Origin: Betaproteobacteria bacterium
GTDB taxonomy: Bacteria; Pseudomonadota; Gammaproteobacteria; Burkholderiales; JACQAP01
NCBI GenBank assembly: GCA_016194905.1
Contig: JACQAP010000019.1
Coordinates: 124,001-188,000 of the forward strand
Length of the DNA: 64,000 bases
Direction of reading: 5' to 3'
The notes under the pieces: generated by a model
Told to the model about the DNA's origin: nothing
The model's database searches: none
What the model saw: the letters and a program-made list of their open reading frames with translations, nothing else
Shown: positions 1-9,473 of the stretch, piece by piece
Numbering within the stretch: position 1 is the stretch's first letter
Layout of the letters: the number at the start of each line of letters is the position of its first letter
Position numbers and translations under genes: made by a program

Positions 1-695
1 CGCGCAAGCTCAAGATCCGCGAGGCGATGAAGCTCCTGACCGAGGAAGAGGCGGCGAAGCTGGTGAACGACGAAGACCTGAAACTGAAAGCTCTCACCAA
101 CGTGGAGCAGAACGGCATCGTGTTCATCGACGAGATCGACAAGATCACCAGCCGCCAGGAAACCGGCGGCGCCGAAGTTTCCCGCCATGGCGTGCAGCGC
201 GATCTTCTGCCGCTCGTGGAAGGCACCACCGTCAATACGAAGTATGGAATGATCAAGACCGACCACATTCTGTTCATCGGCAGCGGCGCCTTCCATCTTT
301 CCAAGCCTTCCGACCTGATCCCGGAATTGCAAGGCCGCTTCCCGATCCGCGTCGAGCTCGAGAGTCTGTCGGTAGAAGATTTCGAACGCATCCTGACGTC
401 CACCGACGCCTGCCTCACGCGGCAGTATCAGGCGCTTCTGGAAACGGAAGAAGTCAAGCTCGATTTCCGCCCGGACGGCATACGCCGCATGGCCGAGATC
501 GCCTGGCAGGTGAACGAAAAGATGGAGAACATCGGCGCGCGCCGGCTCTACACCGTCATCGAGAAGCTGCTGGAAGAAGTCTCATTCGAGGCGAATCGCC
601 GGCAGGGCAAGGTCATCGTTATCGATGCGGCTTACGTGGATGCCCGGCTGAAGGAGCTCGCACAGAGCGAAGATCTCGCGCGCTACGTACTATGA
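1..695 (+). CDS. hslU: ATP-dependent protease ATPase subunit HslU, 3' part
   Basis: C-terminal half of the AAA+ unfoldase that feeds substrates to the HslV peptidase in the cytoplasm. The reading frame is open from base 3, so the gene starts outside the window; about 230 residues are visible. The Walker B motif [10 protein letters not shown] is followed by sensor and HslU-type C-terminal sequence ([18 protein letters not shown]) and ends in ARYVL, close to the usual HslU C-terminus. The Walker A half and hslV, normally just upstream, are not in view. The 115 bases between this gene and the phosphorylase hold nothing I can name. Confidence 0.97.
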   Translation, partial: RKLKIREAMKLLTEEEAAKLVNDEDLKLKALTNVEQNGIVFIDEIDKITSRQETGGAEVSRHGVQRDLLPLVEGTTVNTKYGMIKTDHILFIGSGAFHLSKPSDLIPELQGRFPIRVELESLSVEDFERILTSTDACLTRQYQALLETEEVKLDFRPDGIRRMAEIAWQVNEKMENIGARRLYTVIEKLLEEVSFEANRRQGKVIVIDAAYVDARLKELAQSEDLARYVL

Positions 696-810
696 TCGAG
701 GCAGGCGCTTTGATCAGTCTCCCTCGCAATCCGCCCGCTCGCAATCCGTCATGGCGCCGCTATTCCCCAAAGCCAGCATTTCCTGATACTTTGCCGCCTC
801 AGGATTCCCT

Positions 811-3369
811 ATGACCAGCGGCACCGCATTCGCCCTAGAAGTCAATCCGAAGCTTCCGCACCAGCTCGTGCGGCTGGAAGAACTCGCCAACAACCTGCTG
901 TACAGCTGGGACCGGCAGACACGGCTGCTGTTTTCGCGGCTCGACCCGCATCTCTGGGGCGAGGTCGGCCACAACCCGAAAGCTTTCCTCAAGCGCATTG
1001 ACGAGCACAAGCTGGTCGATGCCGCCGACGATCCGGTTTTTCTGGGAAACCTGAACAGAGTGCTGTCGGCATTCGACGTTTATCTGAAGGAACCCCTGCG
1101 CCGCAATGGTTCGGAGTGGCTGCGCAAGAACGATCTCGTCGCCTATTTTTGCGCCGAGTTCGGCTTCCACGAAAGTCTGCCGATCTACTCCGGGGGCCTG
1201 GGCATTCTCGCCGGCGATCATTGCAAGTCGGCGAGCGACATGCACCTGCCCTTGGTCGGCGTGGGACTGCTGTATCGCCAGGGCTATTTTCACCAGACCA
1301 TCGACAGCGAAGGCAACCAGCATGCACTGTACGCCGATTCGGACTTCGAGGATCTTCCCGTTACCCCCTGCCTGTGCACCGACGGATCGGAAGTGCGCGT
1401 CAGCATCGAGTTTCCAGGCAGGAACGTGCAAATCAAGGTGTGGCAGGCGCGCATCGGCCATGTAACGCTCTATCTGCTCGATACCGACCTGGCCGGGAAT
1501 TCTGCGGATGATCGCAATATTACCCACCGCCTGTACGGCGGAGACCGCACCACCCGCATCCAGCAGGAAATCGTGTTGGGCATCGGCGGCGTACGTGCGC
1601 TGACCGAGATGGGCATCAAACCGACGGCGTGGCACATCAACGAAGGACATCCGGCTTTCCTGGTCCTCGAGCGAGCGCGCACACTGGTTGCGCAGGGACT
1701 CAGTTTCGACGCCGCGTCCGAAGCGGTCGCTGCGAATACCGTGTTCACCACGCATACACCTGTTCCCGCAGGACACGATCATTTCAGCACTGAGGCGATC
1801 AGCGCCTACTTCCCGTGGCTGCGCAAACAGCTTGGCCTGACGGAGGAACAGTTTTTTGCATTAGGACTCGTCAACGGGGGACACGAATTCAACATGACCG
1901 CGCTGGCAATCCGCGGTTCGCGCTTTCAGAACGGCGTGAGCCGCACCCACGGCGGCGTATCCTCGCGAATCTGCGCGCCGCTGTGGCCTGAACTCGATCC
2001 AAGCGAAAACCCTCTTTCCTACGTAACCAACGGCGTGCACGTACCGACTTTCCTCGCGCCGGAATGGGCCGACCAGTTCGACAAATTTCTCGGTTTCGAC
2101 TGGTCGCACCACGCCGGCAGCCACGGCTTCCAGGAACGCCTGGAAGCCATGCCGGACCATCTATTCTGGAGCGTGCGGCAATCGCTGAAAGCACAGATGC
2201 TGCATCTGGTGCGCCATCGCGTGGCACGGCAGCATTTCCGCAACAACGGTTCGGAAGCGCATCTTGACCGGTTACTGCGCAACGCCGACCCGATCAATCC
2301 GAACGTGCTGACCGTGGGTTTCGCGCGCCGATTCGCAACCTACAAGCGCGCCACGCTGTTGTTCCAGGATCTCGCCTGGCTGCGCACGATTCTCGGGGAC
2401 GAAGCGAAACCGGTCCTGTTCATATTCGCCGGCAAGGCCCACCCCGCCGATGTCCCCGGACAGGACGTCATCCGCGAGCTGAACCGGATCGCGCGCATGC
2501 CGGCGTTCGAAGGCAAGATCCTGCTGCTCGAAGACTACGATCTGCATCTCGCGCGCCGGCTGGCTTTCGGTGTGGACGTCTGGCTGAACAATCCGACGTA
2601 TCCGCTGGAAGCAAGCGGGACTTCCGGCATGAAAGCCGGCATCAACGGCGTGCTCAACCTCTCCGTCCTCGACGGTTGGTGGGGGGAAGGCTACGACGGG
2701 CACAACGGCTGGGCGATCAAGCCGGTGGCGGAAAACCTGGAGGAGGCACGCCGCAATTTCGAGGACAGCCGCACGCTATACGAGTTGTTGCAGGACCACG
2801 TCATTCCGACCTACTACCGCCGCGGCGACATGGGTTATTCGGCCGAATGGATCCGCATGGCCAAGCGTTCGATCACTTCTATCCTGCCGCGCTTCTCGTC
2901 GACCCGCATGGTCAACGAGTACCTGGCGAAATTCTATCTGCCGGCGACCCGGCAGGGCCGGCGCTACGCGGAATCCGATTTCGAGCCGGCGCGTCGCCTG
3001 GCGCAGTGGAAGCAGCAGGTGCGCGAAATCTGGCCGAAAGTGGCGATGCGGCGGCTGGATGCCCCGCAGAAGCGCATCGCCTTCGGCGATGGACTGCGCC
3101 TGGAAGTCGGCGCTTTTCTCAACGGACTCAAGCCGGAGGACGTCGCGCTCGAACTGCTGATTGCGAAACAGACGGGTCGCGAAGAGGACAGCCAGCCGAA
3201 ATCCTACCGGTTCGAATCCGAGGGCCTGCTGACCGAGCAGGGCGAACAGCGCTTCGTGCTCGAACTGAGTCCGGAAGTCTGCGGCAAGCTGGAATACCGC
3301 GTACGCCTGTACCCGCAACATGAATTGCTCACGCATCCGTTCGAACTGGGCATGATGCGCTGGCTGTAA
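811..3369 (+). CDS. glgP: alpha-glucan (glycogen/maltodextrin) phosphorylase, GT35
   Basis: 852-residue phosphorylase that releases glucose-1-phosphate from alpha-1,4-glucan using pyridoxal phosphate. It has the N-terminal DUF3417-like region (LPHQLVRLEELANNLLYSWD) of the bacterial/archaeal alpha-glucan phosphorylase subgroup rather than the classic E. coli MalP form. The PLP lysine lies in EASGTSGMKAGING (about K608), followed by LDGWWGEG. The ATG at 811 has an AGGA about 8 bases upstream. It stands alone on the plus strand, 11 kb from the glycogen synthesis genes, and probably supplies the breakdown half of the same pathway. Glycogen versus maltodextrin preference cannot be read from sequence. 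Confidence 0.93.
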   Translation: MTSGTAFALEVNPKLPHQLVRLEELANNLLYSWDRQTRLLFSRLDPHLWGEVGHNPKAFLKRIDEHKLVDAADDPVFLGNLNRVLSAFDVYLKEPLRRNGSEWLRKNDLVAYFCAEFGFHESLPIYSGGLGILAGDHCKSASDMHLPLVGVGLLYRQGYFHQTIDSEGNQHALYADSDFEDLPVTPCLCTDGSEVRVSIEFPGRNVQIKVWQARIGHVTLYLLDTDLAGNSADDRNITHRLYGGDRTTRIQQEIVLGIGGVRALTEMGIKPTAWHINEGHPAFLVLERARTLVAQGLSFDAASEAVAANTVFTTHTPVPAGHDHFSTEAISAYFPWLRKQLGLTEEQFFALGLVNGGHEFNMTALAIRGSRFQNGVSRTHGGVSSRICAPLWPELDPSENPLSYVTNGVHVPTFLAPEWADQFDKFLGFDWSHHAGSHGFQERLEAMPDHLFWSVRQSLKAQMLHLVRHRVARQHFRNNGSEAHLDRLLRNADPINPNVLTVGFARRFATYKRATLLFQDLAWLRTILGDEAKPVLFIFAGKAHPADVPGQDVIRELNRIARMPAFEGKILLLEDYDLHLARRLAFGVDVWLNNPTYPLEASGTSGMKAGINGVLNLSVLDGWWGEGYDGHNGWAIKPVAENLEEARRNFEDSRTLYELLQDHVIPTYYRRGDMGYSAEWIRMAKRSITSILPRFSSTRMVNEYLAKFYLPATRQGRRYAESDFEPARRLAQWKQQVREIWPKVAMRRLDAPQKRIAFGDGLRLEVGAFLNGLKPEDVALELLIAKQTGREEDSQPKSYRFESEGLLTEQGEQRFVLELSPEVCGKLEYRVRLYPQHELLTHPFELGMMRWL

Positions 3370-3613
3370 GTCGCGGTCAGCCTGTTAAACTCGCCTTCGT
3401 TTCTGCCTGGTTCGTTTCATCGCGATGTTCGCCTCGCGTCTGAATCGTTGACAGTCGGGGGAGCGGGACATAGCATTACGCTCCCCGGCCATGTCAATGC
3501 TCGCAGTCCCCGTCACGTTTCATTTGAACGCCCGGGAGTACCATCCAGGGCAAATGGAAGCGGAGATGCTGCGACGCGGCGCCTGAAAATATAAAATTCA
3601 TCGGGAGGAAATC
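3370..3613 (+). promoter_or_regulatory. 244-base leader upstream of the branched-chain amino acid importer
   Basis: Non-coding stretch between the phosphorylase and the solute-binding protein gene. It contains an 8-bp inverted repeat (3458-3465 with 3479-3486, loop 13 bases) without a T-tract, so it is a doubtful terminator. A good ribosome site, GGGAGGAAATC, directly precedes the ATG at 3614. I do not see a convincing -35/-10 pair. Confidence 0.4.
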
Positions 3614-4744
3614 ATGCGTGTATCGCTCTTGAGCGCTCTGTCGGCTGGCGCCATTGCATCGCTTTTTGCCTTTTCTGCGGCAGCGGACTCGATTCGCATC
3701 GGACTGATCAGCGAAATCACCGGGCCGAATGCCGAGGCCGGCAGCTATACCCTCAACGGCGCCAAGCTCGCTGTCGACGCAATCAACCAAAAGGGCGGCA
3801 TTCTCGGCAAGCAGATCGAACTGGTGATCGAAGACAACCAGTCGACCAACCCCGGCACGGTGCTGGCATTTTCCAAGTTGGGCGGCAACACTGACATCCC
3901 GGCGATCATCGGCCCGATCCGCAGCACGCAGATCCAGGCCGCTTCGCCTTCGATTCAAAAGGCCGGCATCCCGACGATGATCGGCGGCACCGACCCGAGC
4001 CTGACGCACGTCAACAATCCGTGGGTGTTCCGCTGCCGGCCGAACGACATGTTCTCTTCGCGCGTGATCTCCGACTTCGGCGTAACCAAGCTGAAGCTGA
4101 AGAAGTGGGCGATCGTGCACTCGACCGATGCGTTCGGTTCCGGTGGACAGAAAGCACTGGTCGACGCACTGAAGGCGCTCGGCGTCGAACCGGTGCTGAT
4201 CCAGGGCTACACCAACAATTCGCAGGACTTCACGCCGGTGGTGCTGGCGATCAAGAAGTCCGGTGCCGACGTGATCGGCACCTATATGACCAACTCGCAG
4301 GACCTTGGCATCTTCGCCAAGCAACTGCGCCAACTCGGTGTAACCGCGACCTGGGTCGGATCGCCCTCGATTGTCACCGACACGGCAATGAAGCTGGCGG
4401 GCGAATCGCTGCACGGCACCTATGGCATCGCCGATTTCAATCCGGATGCCAATGCCGAGGCCAAAATCTTCGCGACCGCGTACCGCGCCAAGTACAATCT
4501 CGAACCGGACGTCTATTCGAGTTGGGCCTACGATGCGCTGTATGTCATCGCCACGGCCATGAATACGGCGAAGAGCACCAAGCCGGACGACATCCGCAAG
4601 GCCATCCTCGGGCTGAAGAACTGGAAGGGCGTCGAGGGCAACTACACGTTCGACGAAAACGGCGACGGGCTGCGTGGCTACAACATCGTCAAGAACGAAG
4701 GCGGCAAGGTCAAGTTCGTCGAACACATCAACGTCGACAAATAA
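3614..4744 (+). CDS. branched-chain amino acid type ABC transporter substrate-binding protein
   Basis: 376-residue periplasmic binding protein of the LivK/peripla_BP_6 family. A signal peptide spans about residues 1-24 (hydrophobic core, then SAAA before DSIRIG). The mature protein starts with GLISEITGPNAEAG and NGAKLAVDAINQKGG, typical of the first lobe of this family. It heads a transporter operon with livH, livMG and livF directly downstream. The ligand could be leucine-type amino acids, but this family also binds amides, urea, aromatic acids and other solutes, so the substrate is not assigned. Translation signal GGGAGGA is strong. Confidence 0.93.
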   Translation: MRVSLLSALSAGAIASLFAFSAAADSIRIGLISEITGPNAEAGSYTLNGAKLAVDAINQKGGILGKQIELVIEDNQSTNPGTVLAFSKLGGNTDIPAIIGPIRSTQIQAASPSIQKAGIPTMIGGTDPSLTHVNNPWVFRCRPNDMFSSRVISDFGVTKLKLKKWAIVHSTDAFGSGGQKALVDALKALGVEPVLIQGYTNNSQDFTPVVLAIKKSGADVIGTYMTNSQDLGIFAKQLRQLGVTATWVGSPSIVTDTAMKLAGESLHGTYGIADFNPDANAEAKIFATAYRAKYNLEPDVYSSWAYDALYVIATAMNTAKSTKPDDIRKAILGLKNWKGVEGNYTFDENGDGLRGYNIVKNEGGKVKFVEHINVDK

Positions 4745-4813
4745 GCGCGCCGGCAACACGCCCGTCGGCATCATCGATGACGGCGGACAGATGAACAAGG
4801 GGGACGACGCGCC

Positions 4814-5695
4814 GTGGATGCGCTAGCCAATAATTTCCAGGTGCTGTTCCAGGGCCTCGCGCTCGGCAGCATCTATGCGCTGGTTGCGCTGGGCTTCGTG
4901 CTCATCATCCGCGCCACCAACGTAGTGAACTTCGCCCAGGGCGATTTCGCCATGCTCGGCGCCTACATGATGGTCGCCTTCCTGGTCAGTGTCGGCCTGC
5001 CTTATTGGCTGTCCTTCCTGCTCGCGCTGCTGGGCATGGGTGTGTTCGGCCTCGTCTTCAACTACGGGGTGTACTACCCGCTGCGGCATCGAGGGTTCCT
5101 GCCGGTAATCATTTCCACCCTCGGCGCCTCGATTTTCCTGCAGAACTCCGTGCTGGCGATCTTCGGTGCGCAACCTAAGCGCCTGGACAATGTCATCGCC
5201 GGGGGCGTGCAGATCGGCTCGGTGTTTCTCGACAGCCAGTACCTGGTGATTCTCGCGGTGACGATGGTAATGGTGGCGTTCCAGTATTTCTTCTTCGAGC
5301 ACACCATGCTCGGGAAGAAGCTGCAAGCCACGTCGCAGGACAAGGACATGGCGCGCCTGCTCGGCATCCCGGTGGCGCTGATGATCGCCATCACCTTCGT
5401 CTATAGCTCTGCTCTCGGCGGACTGGCCGGCGTACTGGTGGGCCCGGTGCTGTTCGTATCGATCGGCATGGGTTCGATCATCGCGCTGAAGGCATTCGCC
5501 GCGACCATCATCGGCGGCTTCGGCGACGTCAAGGGCGCCATCGTCGGTGGCATTTTCATTGGCGTGATCGAAAGCTTCGCGGCCTTCTACATTTCCGTCC
5601 CCTATAAGGATGCTTACGCCTTCCTGATGCTGTTCCTGGTGCTGGTATTCCGGCCGCAGGGCTTCTTCGGCGAAAGGGTTTCCGAGAAAGCATGA
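4814..5695 (+). CDS. livH: branched-chain amino acid type ABC transporter permease LivH
   Basis: 293-residue inner-membrane permease with about eight hydrophobic segments and the family signature NVVNFAQGDFAMLGAY near residues 36-52. The best start is a GTG at 4814 with AAGGGGG upstream. It pairs with the LivM half of the next gene to form the transmembrane channel. Its stop overlaps the next start by four bases (ATGA), pointing to translational coupling. Confidence 0.95.
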   Translation: MDALANNFQVLFQGLALGSIYALVALGFVLIIRATNVVNFAQGDFAMLGAYMMVAFLVSVGLPYWLSFLLALLGMGVFGLVFNYGVYYPLRHRGFLPVIISTLGASIFLQNSVLAIFGAQPKRLDNVIAGGVQIGSVFLDSQYLVILAVTMVMVAFQYFFFEHTMLGKKLQATSQDKDMARLLGIPVALMIAITFVYSSALGGLAGVLVGPVLFVSIGMGSIIALKAFAATIIGGFGDVKGAIVGGIFIGVIESFAAFYISVPYKDAYAFLMLFLVLVFRPQGFFGERVSEKA

Positions 5696-7491
5696 GCACG
5701 CAAACACTCGAAGCGGCGCGCGCGCGCCGCCTCTCGCCCTGGCCGTTCATTCTTTTTGCGATCGCCGTCGCAGTGCCGCTGCTGCCTTACTTCACCAATG
5801 TCAGCCACTTCGTGTTGTCGATGTTCATGCAGGCGACGACTTATGCGATCGCGGTGCTGGGCATGGTGGTGGTGCTTGGCTATACCGGACAGATCAATCT
5901 CGCACAGGCCGCGTTCTTCGGCTTCGGCGCCTATGGCGTCGCGCTCGGCACGGTGATCTACGGCTTGTCATTCTGGGTCTCGCTGGCGATCGGCATCGGC
6001 ATCGCCGGCATCGCCGGTGGCATCCTCGGACTGACCACACTGCGCCTGGGAGGCCACTACCTGGCGATGATCACCATCAGCTTCCAGCAGATTTTCGATC
6101 TGGTGGCGGTCAACTGGATCCAGGTGACGCACGGGCCCGACGGGATTGCCGGGATAGCGCGGCCGTCGCTGTTCGGACGCGAGCTATCGGACGATCGCGC
6201 CTATCTGTTGCTGTGTTCGCTGGTGCTGTACGCGATGATGGGCGCGGTTTGGTATCTGCCGCGGACGCGGCTTGGTCGCGCGATGCGCGGCGTGCGCGAA
6301 AATGAACTTGCCGCGGAAGTCGTCGGCGTGCATACGCTGAGAACGAAGGTCATCGCGTTCACGTTGTCCGCGGCGCTCGGTGGCGTCGGCGGTGGCCTTT
6401 ACGCGGGCGGCTTCGCCTATATCAGTCCGGACAATTTCAACTTCCAGCGCGCGGTGGAATTCCTGTCCATGGTGCTGCTGGGCGGCGCACAGTCGCCGTT
6501 CGGTGGTGCACTCGGCACCACGTTGCTGATCCTGTTGCCTGAATGGCTGAAGGAGATGCCTCCCAGCCTGCAATTCATCAAGGATGTATACCTGGCGATC
6601 TACGGCATGGCGGTGATTCTGATCATGGTGTTCATGCCCGAAGGGATCTGGGGCCTGCTGCGCAACGGCTGGAAGAAATTCAGGACGACACTGCCGGTCG
6701 ATACGTCCGGCATCATGCCGCTGAATCTCGATATCACTGTGACGGAGACGATGCCGTTGCTCAAGCTCGAAGGCATGCAGAAGTACTTTGGCGGCTTGCG
6801 CGCGGTTGACGGCATCGATCTGGAAGTCTCCCGCGGCACGGTGCATGCGCTGATCGGGCCGAACGGTTCCGGCAAGACCACCATGCTGAACGTCGTCAAC
6901 GGCATCTACAAACCGACCGGCGGCCGTATCATCATCGACGGCAACGACGTCACCCTGAAGTCGCCGCACGAGCGTGCGGCGCACGGTTTGGGCCGCACCT
7001 TCCAGAACATCCGGCTGTTCCCAAGCATGTCGGCGCTGGAAAACGTGATCGTCGGCGCCCAGCGCGACAATAATCCGATCGAGCCGGGTGGAAAGGCTTT
7101 GCGCGCCCGCGCAATGTCGGCGCTGCAGTTCGTGGGGCTCGCCGACAAGGCCGACGTCATCGTGCGCAGCCTGCCTTACGGTCACCAGCGGCTGGTGGAA
7201 ATCGCCCGCGCGCTGGCCGGACATCCGAAGCTGCTGCTGCTCGACGAACCCGCGGCCGGATTGAACCAGACCGAGAAAATGGAGCTGGTGGAGTTGCTGA
7301 AGAAATTGCGCAGCGGCCATGGCCTGACCGTTTTCCTGATCGATCACGACATGGGGCTGGTGGAAAAAGTCTCGGATCGCATCACCGTGCTCAACTTCGG
7401 CAAGAAGATCGCGGAGGGTACGCCACAGGAAGTGCTGCGGCATCCGGACGTGATTGCCGCGTACCTGGGAGACAGCAATGCCGCTGCTTGA
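5692..7491 (+). CDS. LivM-LivG fusion: ABC permease joined to its ATPase
   Basis: 599-residue protein. Residues about 1-330 are a LivM-type permease with many membrane helices (GYTGQINLAQAAFFGFGAYG early; a cluster ending in MPEGIWGLLRNGW). After a short linker, residues about 355-599 are a LivG-type ATPase with Walker A GPNGSGKTT (389-397), the LivG signature LPYGHQRLVEIARAL, Walker B LLLLDEP (514-520) and a switch histidine in IDHDMGLV. No stop or frameshift separates the halves. It overlaps livH by four bases and its end overlaps livF. Permease-ATPase fusions of this type are known in the family, so this is likely functional. Confidence 0.94.
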   Translation: MSTQTLEAARARRLSPWPFILFAIAVAVPLLPYFTNVSHFVLSMFMQATTYAIAVLGMVVVLGYTGQINLAQAAFFGFGAYGVALGTVIYGLSFWVSLAIGIGIAGIAGGILGLTTLRLGGHYLAMITISFQQIFDLVAVNWIQVTHGPDGIAGIARPSLFGRELSDDRAYLLLCSLVLYAMMGAVWYLPRTRLGRAMRGVRENELAAEVVGVHTLRTKVIAFTLSAALGGVGGGLYAGGFAYISPDNFNFQRAVEFLSMVLLGGAQSPFGGALGTTLLILLPEWLKEMPPSLQFIKDVYLAIYGMAVILIMVFMPEGIWGLLRNGWKKFRTTLPVDTSGIMPLNLDITVTETMPLLKLEGMQKYFGGLRAVDGIDLEVSRGTVHALIGPNGSGKTTMLNVVNGIYKPTGGRIIIDGNDVTLKSPHERAAHGLGRTFQNIRLFPSMSALENVIVGAQRDNNPIEPGGKALRARAMSALQFVGLADKADVIVRSLPYGHQRLVEIARALAGHPKLLLLDEPAAGLNQTEKMELVELLKKLRSGHGLTVFLIDHDMGLVEKVSDRITVLNFGKKIAEGTPQEVLRHPDVIAAYLGDSNAAA

Positions 7492-8200
7492 GCTGAAGAA
7501 CGTCGCCAGCTATTACGGCAGCGTGCAGGCGCTCAAGAGCGTGAGCCTGCGCGTCGAGCAGGGCGAAGTGGTCACGCTGCTCGGCGCGAACGGCGCCGGA
7601 AAAAGCACGACGCTGCGCACGATATCCGGGCTGCTGCGGCCGGCAAGCGGCGAGGTGTGGTTCGAGGGCCAGCCTATTCATGACATGGCGCCGGAGAAGA
7701 TCGTGCGGCTCGGCCTTTCGCACGTGCCGGAAGGCCGGCGGATTTTCCCCGGACTCACCGTGCGCGAAAACATCATGCTCGGCACGTCCAATCGCGGCCG
7801 TTTGCCGAAGAAGCAGATGGACGAAGAGGTCGCGGAAATGTTCGACATCTTCCCGGTCATCAAGCCCTTCGAGAATGCGCTGGGCTGGACGCTCTCCGGC
7901 GGCCAGCAGCAGATGCTGGCGGTGGCGCGCGGACTCATGGCGAAGCCGAAATTGCTGCTGCTCGACGAACCATCGCTCGGACTCGCGCCGGTCATCGTGC
8001 AGCAATTGTTCGCCACCATCCGCGTAATTCACGCCCGCGGCACCACCATTCTTCTGGTCGAGCAGAATGCGAACATGGCGTTATCCGTCGCCAATCGCGG
8101 CTACGTGCTGGAAACCGGCGAGATGAAAGTCGAAGGTTCGCCGAAGGAATTGCTTGGCAACGAGGAAGTTCGCGCTGCCTATCTGGGCGGCCACGGCTGA
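7478..8200 (+). CDS. livF: branched-chain amino acid type ABC transporter ATPase LivF
   Basis: 240-residue ATPase with Walker A GANGAGKST (36-44), signature LSGGQQQMLAVARGL, Walker B LLLLDEP and LVEQNANMAL after the switch region. I chose ATG 7478 because MPLLELKNV is the usual LivF beginning and a GGGAG lies just upstream; a longer reading from 7454 would start deeper inside livG. The gene overlaps the end of the livM-livG fusion by 14 bases and closes the transporter operon. Confidence 0.95.
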   Translation: MPLLELKNVASYYGSVQALKSVSLRVEQGEVVTLLGANGAGKSTTLRTISGLLRPASGEVWFEGQPIHDMAPEKIVRLGLSHVPEGRRIFPGLTVRENIMLGTSNRGRLPKKQMDEEVAEMFDIFPVIKPFENALGWTLSGGQQQMLAVARGLMAKPKLLLLDEPSLGLAPVIVQQLFATIRVIHARGTTILLVEQNANMALSVANRGYVLETGEMKVEGSPKELLGNEEVRAAYLGGHG

Positions 8201-8267
8201 CCGCCGGCGCATCGATTTTGTCGCGGGTTTACACTGGCGGCATCGCCGGTCGCTCAGGAGATGTCCG

Positions 8268-8789
8268 ATGAAACCCAGCCGATGGCTTGCTGTCCTGCTG
8301 GCCGTGCTTAGCGCCGCGGCGGCCGCCCAGACGACAGTCGAGGAAGTCCGCAAGAATTGGCCGGATTTCCGTTATCTCAATCCCGGCCAGTTGCGCGAAC
8401 TTCCGGAAGTCATCCGCGCCGACATGGAGAAGCTCGGTTGCCGCGTCCCGAAGTTCATCAAATGGGACGCCAGACACAACGCCATCCAGGGACAGTTTTT
8501 CAAGCCGGGGCAGACGGATTGGGCCGTGCTCTGCCAGGTCGGCGACAAGACCGGAATTCTGCTCTATCCCGGCGGGGCAGCGTCCGACTTGCCCATGCTG
8601 CGCAGCGAACCGACCGACCCTAGCCGCACGATTCATGTCGTCAGTGCTTTCGTCCTGCAGAAGCGCGCCGTACGCGATCACCCGGATGAGCCGCCTCCGG
8701 CATTCGATCATGATGGCATCGAAGACGGGCCCATCCAGAAAGCCGGCCGCGTAATCTATCACCGCGACGACGAATGGGCGGAATTTTGA
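8268..8789 (+). CDS. exported protein of unknown function
   Basis: 173 residues. The N-terminus MKPSRWLAVLLAVLSAAAAAQ is a clear signal peptide with a likely cut after the alanine run. The mature part has WPDFRYLNPGQLRELPEV, KFIKWDARHNAIQGQFFKPGQTDWAVLCQVGDK and an acidic C-terminus with DHDGIEDG; I recognise no named domain. ATG 8268 has an AGGAG seven bases upstream, which decides against a longer frame starting inside livF. It is followed after seven bases by the LOG gene and may share a transcript with it. Confidence 0.8.
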   Translation: MKPSRWLAVLLAVLSAAAAAQTTVEEVRKNWPDFRYLNPGQLRELPEVIRADMEKLGCRVPKFIKWDARHNAIQGQFFKPGQTDWAVLCQVGDKTGILLYPGGAASDLPMLRSEPTDPSRTIHVVSAFVLQKRAVRDHPDEPPPAFDHDGIEDGPIQKAGRVIYHRDDEWAEF

Positions 8790-8796
8790 AGACGCA

Positions 8797-9384
8797 ATGA
8801 AGCGCGTATGCGTGTTCTGCGGCTCCAACGCCGGCATTCGCGCCGAATACGGCGTCGCGGCGCAAGGGTTGGCCGCCGTGTTGGCTCGTCGCGGTCTCGA
8901 ACTGGTTTACGGTGGTGGAAATGTCGGCCTGATGGGCCTGCTCGCCGATTCAATGCTGGAGGCGGGTGGCAAGGTCATCGGGGTGATTCCGCAGTCCCTC
9001 GTTGCAAAGGAAGTTGCCCATCACGGCGTCACCGAATTGCGCATCGTCGACACCATGCACCAGCGCAAGGCCTTGATGAATGAATTGTCCGACGCGTTCA
9101 TTGCACTGCCCGGTGGCTTCGGCACCCTGGATGAATTCTTCGAAATCCTCACCTGGTCGCAACTGGGCATTCACGGCAAGCCCAGCGGATTGCTGAATGT
9201 TTCAGGATATTACGACAGCCTGCTGGCGATGCTCGACCATGCCGTCGCCGAAGGATTGCTGCGGCCGGCTCATCGCGAGCTTGTGATCGCCGATATCGAT
9301 GCGGATTCGCTTCTGCAGCACCTCATGTCATTTGCTCCCGTTCAAGCCAGGAAGCGCGCGAATGCGACGGGGAACTTTCCGTGA
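8797..9384 (+). CDS. LOG family protein (TIGR00730, nucleotide 5'-monophosphate phosphoribohydrolase type)
   Basis: 195-residue cytoplasmic Rossmann-like protein. Diagnostic motifs are GGGNVGLMG (39-47) and PGGFGTLDE (105-113), the nucleotide-binding and catalytic PGGxGTxxE motif. Characterised members cleave ribose 5-phosphate from AMP or cytokinin nucleotides; many bacterial members have unclear physiological roles. It lies seven bases after the exported unknown gene. Family assignment is firm, the substrate is not. Confidence 0.93.
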   Translation: MKRVCVFCGSNAGIRAEYGVAAQGLAAVLARRGLELVYGGGNVGLMGLLADSMLEAGGKVIGVIPQSLVAKEVAHHGVTELRIVDTMHQRKALMNELSDAFIALPGGFGTLDEFFEILTWSQLGIHGKPSGLLNVSGYYDSLLAMLDHAVAEGLLRPAHRELVIADIDADSLLQHLMSFAPVQARKRANATGNFP

Positions 9385-9473
9385 CCTGCGCATCAAACTC
9401 GCGGAGGTAGAAATTCGGTACGCGAAACAATCGCGCTTGACGTTTCACAAGAACCTTTTCGAGAGGAATGCCC

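Noticed and set aside
714-1010. 98-codon minus-strand frame between hslU and glgP
   Set aside because: Mostly antisense to glgP with no ribosome site or domain; the tail in the gap looks protein-like by chance only.
3494-4798. 434-codon open frame opposite the livK-like gene
   Set aside because: It is a shadow of the plus-strand gene, composed of arginine/valine/aspartate-rich low-quality sequence with no family pattern, while the plus strand has a signal peptide and ribosome site.
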